64,000 nucleotides of DNA from NCBI RefSeq assembly GCF_015477805.1, contig NZ_JADLQL010000004.1, positions 558,001 through 622,000 on the forward strand, read 5' to 3'. The notes below the pieces were generated by a model, which was not told where the DNA came from, searched no databases, and saw only the letters and a program-made list of their open reading frames with translations. Both the position numbers and the translations under genes were made by a program. Positions 16,179 through 24,536 of this stretch are shown in pieces; position 1 is the stretch's first letter; each line of letters begins with the position of its first letter. Source of the stretch: Nocardia flavorosea (GTDB lineage Bacteria > Actinomycetota > Actinomycetes > Mycobacteriales > Mycobacteriaceae).

Positions 16179-16586
16179 ATGGCCAAGTACCTGCTCCTCA
16201 AGCATTACCGCGGCGCTCCGGCGGCGGTCAACGATGTGCCGATGGACCGGTGGACACCCGCCGAGATCGAAGCGCATATGCAGTACATGCAGGATTTCGC
16301 GGATCGGCTGGAGCGCACCGGCGAGTTCGTCGACGGTCAGGCTCTCGCCCCGGAAGGCGCCTGGGTCCGCTACGACGGCGCGGGGAAACCGCCCGTCACC
16401 GACGGCCCGTTCGCGGAAACCAAGGATCTGATCGCGGGCTGGATGATCATCGACGTCGACTCCTACGAACGCGCCGTCGAACTGGCGGGTGAGCTGTCGG
16501 CGGCGCCCGGCGCGGGCGGGAAGCCGATCCACGAATGGCTCGAGGTGCGCCCCTTCCTGACCGCCCCGCCGACCGTCACCGAGTGA
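16179..16586 (+). CDS. YCII/DGPF-family protein
   Basis: A 135-residue protein starting at ATG 16179 behind AAGGGA. It has the YCII-related dimeric alpha/beta fold and the signature DGPF at residues 75-78 (VTDGPFAETKD), the hallmark of proteins encoded next to ECF42 sigma factors. The next gene is such a sigma factor and overlaps by one base (TGATG), so the pair follows the known ECF42-DGPF arrangement. DGPF proteins are regarded as regulator or target partners of ECF42; the biochemical activity is not established. Confidence 0.92.
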   Translation: MAKYLLLKHYRGAPAAVNDVPMDRWTPAEIEAHMQYMQDFADRLERTGEFVDGQALAPEGAWVRYDGAGKPPVTDGPFAETKDLIAGWMIIDVDSYERAVELAGELSAAPGAGGKPIHEWLEVRPFLTAPPTVTE

Positions 16587-17752
16587 TGACCGACGCGCTG
16601 GACGCGGGCCGGCTGCGGGACCTGATCCCCGGCGTCCTGGCGGCCCTCGTCCACCGCGGGGCGGATTTCGCGACCGCCGAGGACGCCGTGCAAGAGGCGC
16701 TGCTGCGCGCCGTCGATACGTGGCCACGGCAGCAACCCGACGATCCCAAGGGCTGGCTGATCACCACGGCGTGGCGGTGTTTCGTGGATCTGGCCCGCTC
16801 CGAAACCGCGCGGCGCAACCGGGAATTGCGAGTCGGCGAGGAACCGGTCCCGGGGCCCGCCGTACCGGTGGACGAAACGCTGCGGCTGTACTTCCTGTGC
16901 GCGCATCCGCGCCTGTCCCCCACCTCGGCGGTGGCGCTGACGCTGCGGGCCGTCGGCGGTCTCACCACCCGCCAGATCGCGCGGGCCTACCTCGTCCCCG
17001 AAACCACCATGGCGCAGCGGATCAGCCGGGCCAAACGCACCGTGAGCGAGGTCCGGCTGGACACTCCCGGCGATCTGCGCACTGTACTGCGGGTGCTGTA
17101 TCTGGTGTTCAACGAGGGATACAGCGGTGATATCGACCTGGCCGCGGAGGCGATCCGGCTGGCCCGGCAGCTCGCCGCGACTACCGGCGACCCGGAGGTT
17201 GCGGGCCTGCTCGCCCTTTTTCTGCTGCATCACGCCCGCCGCCCGGCGCGCACCCGAGCGGACGGCAGCCTGGTGCCGCTGGCCGAACAGGACCGCGAGT
17301 TGTGGCGCCGCGACCTGATCGCCGAGGGGGTGTCCATCCTGCAGGCAGCCCTGGCCCGCGACCGGCTCGGCGAGTACCAGGCGCAGGCGGCGATCGCGGC
17401 CTTGCACGCCGATGCGCAAACAGCGGAGGAGACCGACTGGGTGCAGATCGTCGAGTGGTACGACGAGCTGGTCGAGCTCACCGGTAGCCCGATCGCCCGG
17501 CTCAACCGCGCGGTCGCCGTCGGCGAGGCGGACGGCCCGCAGGCAGGTCTCGCCGCACTCGCCGAACTCGACCCGGAACTCCCCCGCTACACCGCGTCCG
17601 CCGCCTACCTCCACGAACGGGCGGGCGACACCGCCGCCGCGGCCCAGCTCTACGTTGAGGCCGCCGCACAAGCGCAGAACCTCGCCGAACGCAACCACCT
17701 CACGCTCCGCGCCGCCACCCTGCGGCAGCGGCTTCCGCGCGACGCACGTTGA
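16586..17752 (+). CDS. ECF42-type RNA polymerase sigma factor
   Basis: A 388-residue protein. Residues 1-95 form sigma region 2 (FATAEDAVQEALLRAV, DDPKGWLITTAWR), about 115-165 form region 4 with helix-turn-helix GLTTRQIARAYLVPETTMAQRISRAK, and residues 170-388 form the long C-terminal TPR-like extension characteristic of ECF42 (RVLYLVFNEGYSG, LTGSPIARLNRAVAVGEADG). The extension replaces a classical anti-sigma factor as control element in this group. It overlaps the YCII stop by one base. A promoter search for an ECF42 motif upstream of 16179 would test autoregulation. Confidence 0.93.
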   Translation: MTDALDAGRLRDLIPGVLAALVHRGADFATAEDAVQEALLRAVDTWPRQQPDDPKGWLITTAWRCFVDLARSETARRNRELRVGEEPVPGPAVPVDETLRLYFLCAHPRLSPTSAVALTLRAVGGLTTRQIARAYLVPETTMAQRISRAKRTVSEVRLDTPGDLRTVLRVLYLVFNEGYSGDIDLAAEAIRLARQLAATTGDPEVAGLLALFLLHHARRPARTRADGSLVPLAEQDRELWRRDLIAEGVSILQAALARDRLGEYQAQAAIAALHADAQTAEETDWVQIVEWYDELVELTGSPIARLNRAVAVGEADGPQAGLAALAELDPELPRYTASAAYLHERAGDTAAAAQLYVEAAAQAQNLAERNHLTLRAATLRQRLPRDAR

Positions 17753-18119
17753 TCTTCTCCACACACTGCTCACCGAGCCGGCCACCTGCTCTGTTCCACA
17801 GACAACTGACGACGCGGCACGTCCGGTTCGACGTCAGCAGCGCCACCTCCCGTTCTCCAGGCATTCAGGGCTGGATGATCGACACAGTCCGGTGTGCCGA
17901 GCGTCTATGCTGGTGGCGCGCGCGTATCTCGAGCCCAACGGCATGATCAGCATCATTCCCAAGGCGGATACCGGCACCGGCGACCGACCGGAATCACCGG
18001 CCCGGTAAGAGGCAGCCTCGCGCCGGCCGCAGTCATCGGCAGCGATCATCCGCCCGCCCGTCAGCCTCGCGGCAGGATGCGCGGGCGAGGCGATCGAATG
18101 TTCGCCGCGGAGCGCGGGA
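17753..18119. other. 367-bp stretch without an intact gene
   Basis: No intact gene is supported. The only coding-like part is a short C-terminal fragment at 17901-18008 listed separately. The remainder shows no clear promoter or repeat. Confidence 0.5.
17901..18008 (+). pseudogene. possible DUF421-like C-terminal remnant
   Basis: In one frame the sequence reads VARAYLEPNGMISIIPKAD before a stop at 18006-18008, close to the typical last strand of DUF421/YetF-type membrane proteins (LEPDG-SVIP). Nothing upstream in any frame continues the domain. It may be the tail of a deleted gene, or chance. Confidence 0.3.
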
Positions 18120-18521
18120 TCAGCGTTTTCGCCGCGACGGCTGGGCGGCGTCGTAGGAACTACGGGCCCGCTCGACTTTCTCGAGATTGCCCGACCAGTC
18201 CACCAAGGCTGCGAACAGCGGCGCCAGGCTGCTGCCCAGCTCGCTGATCGCGTAGACGACGCGGGGCGGAACCTCCGGATAGTAAGTGCGCGTGATCAGT
18301 CCGTCACGCTCGAGCTGCCGGAGCCGCTCGGTCAGCACCTTCGGCGTGATCGTGGTGATCAGCCGCTGGAGTTCGACGAAGCGTTGCGGCCCGCGATAGT
18401 GCAGCGCCCACAGGATCGGTGTGGTCCAGCGGCTGAACACCACATCGACCACGGGCGCGATCGGGCAGGCGTTCTCCGGAGCGGTATCTCCAGCAGGTTC
18501 CCATGCTGTGGTTTCGGTCAC
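18120..18521 (-). CDS. HxlR-family regulator
   Basis: A 133-residue winged-helix protein of the HxlR/MarR-like group. The N-terminal Cys19 in ENACPIAPVVDVVFSRW is the position used for redox or electrophile sensing in several HxlR proteins. The wing region is TPKVLTERLRQLERDGLITR followed by YPEVPPRVVYAISELG. It is divergent from an NAD(P)-binding reductase gene, the usual arrangement for HxlR regulators and their target. Confidence 0.92.
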   Translation of the reverse strand: MTETTAWEPAGDTAPENACPIAPVVDVVFSRWTTPILWALHYRGPQRFVELQRLITTITPKVLTERLRQLERDGLITRTYYPEVPPRVVYAISELGSSLAPLFAALVDWSGNLEKVERARSSYDAAQPSRRKR

Positions 18522-18550
18522 AATAGCGCCCCACTCCCAATACTTTCCTC

Positions 18551-18578
18551 TAGGTACCTACTGTCTTTCGAATAGTAG
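18551..18578. promoter_or_regulatory. palindromic site between HxlR and reductase
   Basis: The 84-bp divergent gap contains a perfect 10-base palindrome TAGGTACCTA (18551-18560) overlapping an inverted repeat CTACT (18558-18562) / AGTAG (18574-18578). TACT-AGTA spaced arms occur in known HxlR operators, so this is the likely binding site of the adjacent regulator. Confidence 0.45.
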
Positions 18579-18610
18579 CGTCGCGTCACCGAAGTCGAAA
18601 GGAAATGGCA

Positions 18611-19438
18611 ATGATCGTGGTGACCGGAGCGACGGGCAATGTCGGACGCCCCCTGGTGCAGGCGCTGGCCGCGGCGGGAGCGCAGGTCCGCGCCGTATCG
18701 CGCACAGCGGCGGCGGCGGATTTTCCCGCCGGTGTCGAGTATCGGCGGGCCGACCTGCTGCGTGCCGACGAACTGACACCGGCCTTCGCCGGAGCACGCA
18801 CCGTATTCCTGTTGACCTCCGGTGAATTTCTCGGCGCGGGAGGAGATCTCGGCGAGGTTGTGGATGCCGTCCGCAGTGCCGGCGGGCGCCGGGTGGTGCT
18901 GCTGTCCTCGCAAGGTGTCGGCACCGGGAATCATCCGCCGGACGCGGAAGCGGCGGTGCGGGATTCCGGTCTCGAATGGACGATTTTGCGGCCGGGAAAC
19001 TTCGCCTCCAATGCGCTGCAGTGGGCGGAATCGGTGCGCGGCGAACGAATGGTCGCGGCCCCGTTCGCCGATATCGCCCTGCCCGTGATCGATCCCGCCG
19101 ATATCGCCGCGGTGGCCGCCACCGTCCTACTCGACGACGTCCACAGCGGCGAAACCTACGAACTCACCGGCCCGGAAGCGATTTCGCCGCGGCAGCAGGC
19201 CGCCGCCCTGGGCGTGGCACTCGGCGAACCGGTGCGCTTCACCGAACTGTCGCGCGGACAGGCCCGGGAGCGCATGCTGCAGTTCATGCCCGCCCCCGTG
19301 GTGGAAGCCACCCTGGACATGCTCGGCAGTCCGCCGCCCGCCCTGCGGCAGGTGAGCCCGCACGTGGAACGACTCCTCGGCCGGGCACCGCATACGTTCG
19401 CCGCGTGGTCGGCACGTAATTCGGCCGCCTTCGCGTAA
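18611..19438 (+). CDS. NmrA-like NAD(P)-binding reductase
   Basis: A 275-residue atypical SDR of the NmrA/HSCARG type. The start is ATG 18611, eight bases after AAAGG; an ATG at 18605 would place the site too close. The cofactor loop VTGATGNVGRPLV begins at residue 4; WTILRPGNFASNALQWA and DPADIAAVAA are family phrases. The catalytic Tyr-x3-Lys of classical SDRs is missing, as is normal here. Divergent from the HxlR gene; related enzymes are quinone or azo reductases induced by electrophiles, so that role is plausible but inferred. Confidence 0.88.
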   Translation: MIVVTGATGNVGRPLVQALAAAGAQVRAVSRTAAAADFPAGVEYRRADLLRADELTPAFAGARTVFLLTSGEFLGAGGDLGEVVDAVRSAGGRRVVLLSSQGVGTGNHPPDAEAAVRDSGLEWTILRPGNFASNALQWAESVRGERMVAAPFADIALPVIDPADIAAVAATVLLDDVHSGETYELTGPEAISPRQQAAALGVALGEPVRFTELSRGQARERMLQFMPAPVVEATLDMLGSPPPALRQVSPHVERLLGRAPHTFAAWSARNSAAFA

Positions 19439-19733
19439 CCGGGAAAAGGCCGACGGTCAGCGGCAGCAGCAGGCGGCCGGAATCTACTCGACCCTGTTGG
19501 GCACCGGACCCGCCAAACGCAAGCGGGGATATGCAAATTTGGCGCTCGACGAGCCGCCGCCGAAACCCGTGCTGATCGAGAGCCCCCGGCAGGGCGGCAG
19601 CGTGAACCATCTCGGGGTGGAAATCGAATCCTCGGCGAAGGCGCACGCCGAGTCGCCGCGCTCGCGACCGGCTGGTTCGTGGCCGGCCTCGGCACCGCTG
19701 CGACGACGAGCCCGGCGTCCTGAGCCGGGCCGG
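19439..19733. other. 295-bp stretch without a supported gene
   Basis: Reading frames cross this stretch on both strands but none has convincing composition, start and family match. I see no clear repeat or promoter. Confidence 0.4.
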
Positions 19734-20009
19734 TCAGGCGCCGAGCGAGCGGACCTCACTGTCGAGCAGGGCGGCCTGGGTGACCAGATCGTTCTCCGCC
19801 GGGCTCTCTCCCAGCTGGGCGATCAGGTCCGCACGCGTGACGACGGCCAGACCGTCGCCCGGGGCGCCCTCCCGGATCTGCATTCGCCCCTCGGACAGCA
19901 CGAGACAACTATCGGCCCCGGCCTCGAGCAGTCGCCGCAGGTCGCCCGGATCGACCTGCGTGCGGCCCCCGGGCTCGGGGCCCTTTCCGGATGATTTGTC
20001 GGTATCCAT
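19734..20009 (-). CDS. hypothetical 91-residue protein
   Basis: Start ATG 20009 is chosen because the preceding in-frame extension is arginine-rich and shadow-like. The N-terminus is a hydrophilic linker MDTDKSSGKGPEPGGRTQ, followed by a small domain: DLRRLLEAGADSCLVLSEGR, DGLAVVTRADLIAQLG and a helical end. The pattern LVLSEGRMQIRE...VVTRADL looks like a small beta-alpha unit. Family not recognised. It is divergent from the DUF2795 gene with a 378-bp gap. Confidence 0.55.
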   Translation of the reverse strand: MDTDKSSGKGPEPGGRTQVDPGDLRRLLEAGADSCLVLSEGRMQIREGAPGDGLAVVTRADLIAQLGESPAENDLVTQAALLDSEVRSLGA

Positions 20010-20387
20010 GCGCCCCGGATGCCCCGAGTCTCCTCTCGGAAACACCCGCCGCGCTGCCCCGGCCCGATCGCCTTCGTCGCAGGCGATTGCGCGCGTGACC
20101 CAGCACAGCGCGGCGGTATCGCCCCTGCCGGCCGGCCGGTCGCACCGCCACGGCGGGCGATTCGGCGTTGCGATACCGGCGTACGCGGGCGACCCGCTGC
20201 GGCAGTCCACGTGCCGCGCCGGCTGGAAATGCGCGAGCCCCCCGGATCACCCCGAGCGCGCGGACCCGACCGTGACCTCGGCGGCGCGATATCGGACCCG
20301 CGCTGTTTGCGTGCAACGCAGGCGGGTACTGCCGCGCCGCAAGCGAGATATATACAGGGTCGCGGTGGCGTCCCGGGAAGGTTCGTG
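20010..20387. other. 378-bp divergent intergenic region
   Basis: Long frames here lack a coding look. Near its right end GATATATACAG (20346-20356) resembles a -10 element about 35 bases before the DUF2795 gene and stands out in GC-rich DNA. Nothing else is recognised. Confidence 0.35.
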
Positions 20388-20705
20388 ATGGTGACAACCG
20401 ATGTGGAACGGATCCAGCGGGCGCTCTCGGAGGCCGATTTCCCGGCGGAGAAGGACGGATTGGTGCGCTGCGCTACCGAGGCGGGCGCCGACGGAGATAC
20501 GGTGCGGGCGTTGAAAGCCATCCCGCCCGTGGAGTACGCCAACCTCGCGGAAGTGCTGCAGTCGGTGAGCCTCGACGACGGCCGCACCGATGCCGAGCGC
20601 GCGGCGCAGAGTCGCGATCACGCGCATCCGACGGTGACCGAACGAGAACGCGTGGTACCGCCGAACCCGGTGGTCGAGGAGTTGGGCGAGAACCGCGGGA
20701 GCTGA
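20388..20705 (+). CDS. DUF2795 protein
   Basis: A 105-residue protein starting at ATG 20388 behind GGGAAGG. It fits the DUF2795 family: VERIQRALSEADFPAEKDGL, a linker with ATEAGADGDTV and RALKAIPPVEYANLAEVLQSV. The C-terminal 35 residues are charged and unstructured. The DUF3140 gene follows after 19 bases with its own strong ribosome-binding site, so the two are probably one operon. Function unknown; these families commonly co-occur in actinobacteria. Confidence 0.82.
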   Translation: MVTTDVERIQRALSEADFPAEKDGLVRCATEAGADGDTVRALKAIPPVEYANLAEVLQSVSLDDGRTDAERAAQSRDHAHPTVTERERVVPPNPVVEELGENRGS

Positions 20706-20724
20706 TCGGCAGGAGGTGGATCCC

Positions 20725-21060
20725 ATGGCGGAATCAGTGGTGGACGACGAACTCTGGGACGATTTCCACCGCGTGGTCAATATGTCGTCGCGTGAGCTCG
20801 GCGATTGGTTGCGCACGGAAGCGGCGAGCGCGGTGGCGGAACGGGAACCGGATCGGTCCGGGCCCGAAATCGGCCGGCAGGTCCTGGCGATTCTCGGTAA
20901 ACGCCGGACGGATCTGACCACCGACGATGTGACGGTCATGCGCCGCGTGGTGGCTACGGTCACCGCGGAACGCCGTGACGATCTGGAGCCGGTGGCCGGT
21001 GACGCGCAGTTCCGGCATCGGTTGATGTGCCTGGGGCACGATCCCCTGAAGACGGCCTGA
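20725..21060 (+). CDS. DUF3140 protein
   Basis: A 111-residue protein starting at ATG 20725, eight bases after AGGAGG; a GTG at 20716 lies inside that site and is rejected. The core WDDFHRVVNMSSRELGDWL matches DUF3140, a small helical family. The second half, DVTVMRRVVATVTAERRDD, continues the family pattern. It likely forms an operon with the DUF2795 gene and ends two bases from the convergent arsenate reductase gene. Confidence 0.85.
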   Translation: MAESVVDDELWDDFHRVVNMSSRELGDWLRTEAASAVAEREPDRSGPEIGRQVLAILGKRRTDLTTDDVTVMRRVVATVTAERRDDLEPVAGDAQFRHRLMCLGHDPLKTA

Positions 21061-21062
21061 GT

Positions 21063-21464
21063 TCAGCCGCGCAGCAGTTCGGCGACGAGCGCTTCGACCC
21101 GGGCGCGGATCTCGTCCCGGATCGGCCGCACGTCCTCGATACCTTTACCCGCCGGGTCGGGCAGGTCCCAGTCGCGGTAGCTGATCCCGGGGAAGACCGG
21201 GCAGGTATCGCCGCAACCCATAGTGATCACCACGTCCGAGGACTGCACCGCGTCTGCGGTGAGGATCTTCGGCGACCGGCCGGCGATATCGATACCGACC
21301 TCGGCCATCGCCGCAACCGCCGTGGGATTCAGGGTGCCGGCGGGTGCACTGCCCGCGGAGCAGACCTCGATCGCGTCCCCGGCGAGATGCGTCAGGAAGC
21401 CGGCGGCCATCTGCGAGCGGCCGGCATTGTGGACGCAGGCGAACAGTACGGTGGGTGTGGTCAT
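21063..21464 (-). CDS. arsC: arsenate reductase, LMW-phosphatase type
   Basis: A 133-residue cytoplasmic enzyme that reduces arsenate to arsenite. The P-loop CVHNAGRS runs from Cys10 to Ser17, further cysteines lie at 84 and 88 (MGCGDTCP), and the acid loop is DWDLPDP at 98-104. The cysteine pattern is that of the thioredoxin- or mycothiol-coupled actinobacterial ArsC group. It is last in a leftward arsR-acr3-arsC set, about 30 bases after acr3, so co-expression and induction by arsenite are expected. Confidence 0.95.
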   Translation of the reverse strand: MTTPTVLFACVHNAGRSQMAAGFLTHLAGDAIEVCSAGSAPAGTLNPTAVAAMAEVGIDIAGRSPKILTADAVQSSDVVITMGCGDTCPVFPGISYRDWDLPDPAGKGIEDVRPIRDEIRARVEALVAELLRG

Positions 21465-21495
21465 GGCAGCGGTCCCTTTCGGTCGAGCAGTGGGG

Positions 21496-22605
21496 TCAGG
21501 CCCGGGCTTCGGTTCCGCGGTGATCCGGTCCCGCTGCTACGGGTGCGCCGGAATCCCGGAACCGGTGGCGTAGTGCCAGGGATACGTACACGAGCCCGAC
21601 CAATACCGGCACTTCGATCAGCGGCCCGACCACCCCGGCCAGGGCTTGGCCCGAGGTGGCACCGTAGGTGGCGATCGCGACCGCGATGGCGAGTTCGAAG
21701 TTGTTGCCCGCCGCGGTGAATGCCAGCGTGGTAGTCCGTTCGTAGCCGAGGCCCATGAGCGCGCCCAGCAGGTAGCCGCCGCCCCACATGATCGCGAAGT
21801 ACGCGAGCAGCGGTATCGCGATCCGCACGACATCGAGGGGCTGGGCGGTGATCCGCTCACCTTGCAGGGCGAACAGCACCACGATGGTGAACAGCAACCC
21901 GTACAGGGCCCACGGCCCGATCCGCGGGATCAGCGTCGTCTCGTACCAGTCGCGGCCTTTCGCACGCTCACCGAACCGGCGGGTCAGGTATCCGGCCAGC
22001 AGCGGGATACCGAGGAAGATCAGCACCGATTTCGCGATCGCCCACGGCGACGCCTCGATAGTGACCTGTTCCAGCCCCAGCCATCCGGGCAGTACCGAGA
22101 GGTAGAACCAGCCCAGCGCCGCGAACATGACGACCTGGAAAATCGAGTTCAGCGCCACCAGGACGGCGGCGGCCTCCCGGTCGCCGCAGGCCAGATCGTT
22201 CCAGATGATCACCATGGCGATACACCGCGCGAGCCCGACGATGATCAGGCCGGTGCGGTATTCGGGCAGGTCGGGCAGCAGCAGCCAGGCCAGCGCGAAC
22301 ATCAGCGCGGGGCCGAGCAGCCAGTTCAGCAGGAGTGACCCGGCCAGCAGCCGCCGATCGCCGGTTACGGTGTCGAGCCGGTCGTAGCGGACCTTGGCCA
22401 GCACCGGGTACATCATGATCAGCAGCCCGATCGCGATCGGCAGCGAGATTCCGTCGATCTCCACCGCGGCCAAAGAGTCGCCGAGTCCGGGTATCAACCG
22501 CCCCAGCAGTAGCCCGGCGACCATCGCCGTCCCGATCCATACGGGCAGAAACCGGTCCAGCGTGGACAGGCCGCCCACCACGCCCGGAGCAGTGCCGGTG
22601 CTCAC
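21496..22605 (-). CDS. acr3: Acr3-family arsenite efflux permease
   Basis: A 369-residue integral membrane protein with about ten hydrophobic segments. Family signatures include LARCIAMVIIWNDLACGD, where the cysteine in the fourth helix is needed for arsenite transport, and AFTAAGNNFELAIAVAIATYG with the conserved Asn-Asn-Glu. It exports arsenite, the product of the ArsC encoded downstream. It overlaps the arsR stop by four bases (22602-22605). Confidence 0.95.
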   Translation of the reverse strand: MSTGTAPGVVGGLSTLDRFLPVWIGTAMVAGLLLGRLIPGLGDSLAAVEIDGISLPIAIGLLIMMYPVLAKVRYDRLDTVTGDRRLLAGSLLLNWLLGPALMFALAWLLLPDLPEYRTGLIIVGLARCIAMVIIWNDLACGDREAAAVLVALNSIFQVVMFAALGWFYLSVLPGWLGLEQVTIEASPWAIAKSVLIFLGIPLLAGYLTRRFGERAKGRDWYETTLIPRIGPWALYGLLFTIVVLFALQGERITAQPLDVVRIAIPLLAYFAIMWGGGYLLGALMGLGYERTTTLAFTAAGNNFELAIAVAIATYGATSGQALAGVVGPLIEVPVLVGLVYVSLALRHRFRDSGAPVAAGPDHRGTEARA

Positions 22606-22979
22606 GCGTCCACCTCGGTGGCCGCACCGCTTTGCACCAGCAACACCTCCGAGAGTCTTCGCAGTGTTTCCGGCACCACCCGGTAGTACACCCAGGACGC
22701 GCGTCGCTCACTGGTCAGCAGTCCCGCCCCGCGCAGCACCTTCAGGTGGTGCGAGATCGTCGGCTGGCTCAATTCGATACCTTCGGAGAGGTCGCAGACG
22801 CAGGCTTCCTGCCCGGCCCGCGAAGCGATCGAACTGAGCAGCCGCAACCGCACCGGGTCCGAGAGAGCCTTGAACACTGCCGCCAGCTCCACCGACGTCG
22901 CCGCCGACAGCGGTTCCCGAATCCTGGGCGCGGAACTACATCCCTCGACCGGTGACACCGACATCCGCGAATTAGACAT
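22602..22979 (-). CDS. arsR: ArsR arsenic-responsive repressor
   Basis: A 125-residue winged-helix repressor. The metalloid-binding motif ACVCDL gives Cys60 and Cys62 at the start of the recognition region, followed by the helix-turn-helix LSQPTISHHLKVLRGAGLL at 70-88 and the wing SWVYYRV. A third candidate ligand is Cys14. It leads the operon and should repress it until arsenite binds. A second start at Met6 is possible because the palindromic site begins just two bases upstream of the listed start codon. Confidence 0.94.
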   Translation of the reverse strand: MSNSRMSVSPVEGCSSAPRIREPLSAATSVELAAVFKALSDPVRLRLLSSIASRAGQEACVCDLSEGIELSQPTISHHLKVLRGAGLLTSERRASWVYYRVVPETLRRLSEVLLVQSGAATEVDA

Positions 22980-22981
22980 TC

Positions 22982-22993
22982 GTCAATATTGAC
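22982..22993. promoter_or_regulatory. ArsR operator candidate
   Basis: GTCAATATTGAC is a perfect 12-base palindrome immediately before arsR. Imperfect dyads with a central AT-rich part near the start codon are typical ArsR sites, so this is the probable autoregulatory operator. Confidence 0.6.
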
Positions 22994-23103
22994 AACTATC
23001 TAATCGGCGGGCAACAGAGCGTCGGGTGAACTCCCCCACAGCACGATCACGCCGGCGGCCTCCGCTCGACGGCTGTCGGAGGATGTATTCGAGCGTCGGC
23101 GTC

Positions 23104-23348
23104 CTACCGCGGTGTAGTGATGTCGTCGGCGGGCGCCGGTTCGGCGTGGGTGGCGCGGCTCAGCTGCTGGGAGACCTCGGGCAGGTCGGCGTGGATGCGG
23201 CGGTCCATTGCGCGGGCGAGTAGTTCGTCGGCGACCTGACGAACTGCCGGGCGGAGCTGGGCGAGCGTCCCGGCGAGTTCGTTCAGGCGTTCGGCCCGCC
23301 CGCCTGTATCGGATGGCCGATCTCGCCGTGGAATACCAGATCACCCGG
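23104..23348 (-). pseudogene. fragment resembling PucR-type N-terminal region
   Basis: On the minus strand a frame between a TGA near 23350 and a TAG at 23104-23106 has no plausible start, yet its last 65 residues look coding: ERLNELAGTLAQLRPAVRQV, then ADELLARAMDRRIHADLPEV. The helical pattern resembles the N-terminal domain of PucR/CdaR regulators. Its upstream end meets, head to head, the C-terminal PucR fragment on the other strand. Confidence 0.35.
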
Positions 23349-23620
23349 CCGGGCCCGGCCCGGCGCCGCCTGGCGAAATCCCTGGACCCGCTGCTGCCCC
23401 AGCCCGAGTTGCTCGAGACCCTGTCCACACATCTGGCCTATGAGCGCAACCGCCAGCGCACCGCGCGCGCCCTCTATGTCCACGCCAACACCGTCGACTA
23501 CCGATTGCGCCGCATCGCCCGCCTCACCGGCCTGGATCCGGCCGATTCCGAAGGTCTGTGGCACCTCCAAGCCGCCATGATCGCCAACGCCTACGAAACC
23601 ACTCACGCATCCGACCGGCA
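23296..23620 (+). pseudogene. PucR/CdaR regulator, C-terminal fragment
   Basis: The frame reads RLYRMADLAVEYQITRPGPA, then LLETLSTHLAYERNRQRTAR followed by ALYVHANTVDYRLRRIARLT. This is the C-terminal helix-turn-helix of PucR-family regulators, with the usual preceding linker. Everything N-terminal to it is missing in this frame and the open frame runs on past the expected end into unrelated sequence up to 23912. It is the remnant of a larger (about 400-residue) regulator. Confidence 0.7.
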
Positions 23621-23810
23621 CCCGGAAGTCCCGATCGGACCGGCGGTTGCGGGGCCGGCGCGGCCACCACATCGCTGCGCGCGTCGGTACCCCACGGCCC
23701 GCCGGTGGGGGCGGCCCTCGGTTGACGGGCGGCCGCGCCTTCGCCGCGATCGAGGTCCACAGGTAGTCGAGGAAACCGCGCAGGGGCTCGGCATCCGGGA
23801 ACGGGCTGCG

Positions 23811-24437
23811 TCAGCGCGCTGGTGCGGGGGTCAACCGCGGGACCGGCGGCAGCGGCGCGGACTCCGGGGTGGCGCGGAATGCTTCGATCACGAAAGCGGC
23901 GAAGCGCCGTGAAGCCGCGCTGCGGGCGGCCTGCGATCCGGGCTGGATACCTCGGTGCGCCATGAGCATCAGCATCAGGTCGTCCAGCACGAAATCGGGG
24001 CGGAGGTCCCCGGTTTCCTTGGCCCGGCGCGCCAGTTCGGTGATCGATTTCAGCGCGTACTCCCGGCTCGCGGCGAAATCCATGGCGTTCGGGAACGTCG
24101 ACATGAAGGCTTCGGTGAAGCCCCGGCTGTGCGCATTCAAGTCGAACGTGCGCTCGATGACGCGGCAGAAGCCGCGCCACGGGTCCGGATCGGCCAGGCC
24201 CTCGTCGGCGATGGCGTGGCAGGTACGCATCTGGTCGGCGAATGCCTCGGTTGCCAGCGATTCCTTGGTCGGGAAATGGCGATAGAGGGTGGCGGGCCCC
24301 ACCTCTGCGAGCCGCGCGATCTCCCGCATCGGCACGTTCAGCCCCGCGGTGGCGAACAGGGTGCGGGCGGCATCGAGGATGCGTGCGCGGTTGTTCTCGG
24401 CGTCGGAGCGCTGCGAGTGAGTCAAATGACCGGGCAT
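23811..24437 (-). CDS. TetR-family regulator
   Basis: A 208-residue TetR protein. The DNA-binding domain covers residues about 10-60, with ARTLFATAGLNVPMREIARL and GPATLYRHFPTKESL; the ligand domain ends in a proline-rich tail (PLPPVPRLTPAPAR). The start is ATG 24437; a GTG nine bases earlier is possible. It is divergent from a quinone oxidoreductase gene, and the gap contains a strong inverted repeat, so it most likely represses that gene and itself. Confidence 0.93.
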   Translation of the reverse strand: MPGHLTHSQRSDAENNRARILDAARTLFATAGLNVPMREIARLAEVGPATLYRHFPTKESLATEAFADQMRTCHAIADEGLADPDPWRGFCRVIERTFDLNAHSRGFTEAFMSTFPNAMDFAASREYALKSITELARRAKETGDLRPDFVLDDLMLMLMAHRGIQPGSQAARSAASRRFAAFVIEAFRATPESAPLPPVPRLTPAPAR

Positions 24438-24450
24438 CCCTCTCACTTTA

Positions 24451-24477
24451 GCTAAACGGACGGGGGCGTCCGTTAGC
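24451..24477. promoter_or_regulatory. TetR operator candidate
   Basis: Arms AACGGACG (24455-24462) and CGTCCGTT (24467-24474) are perfectly complementary around GGGG, and the symmetry extends outwards to GCTA...TAGC with one unpaired A. It lies in the 99-bp gap between the divergent TetR and quinone reductase genes. Confidence 0.7.
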
Positions 24478-24536
24478 GTCGGAAACGAGCGGGGCGATCC
24501 ATTCCTCGCCGACCGAACCCACACCGAGGAGTGACA

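Noticed and set aside
19497..19994. Plus-strand frame of 165 codons
   Set aside because: Second half is the reverse of the 91-residue minus-strand gene, and the composition is arginine/alanine-rich as in shadow frames.
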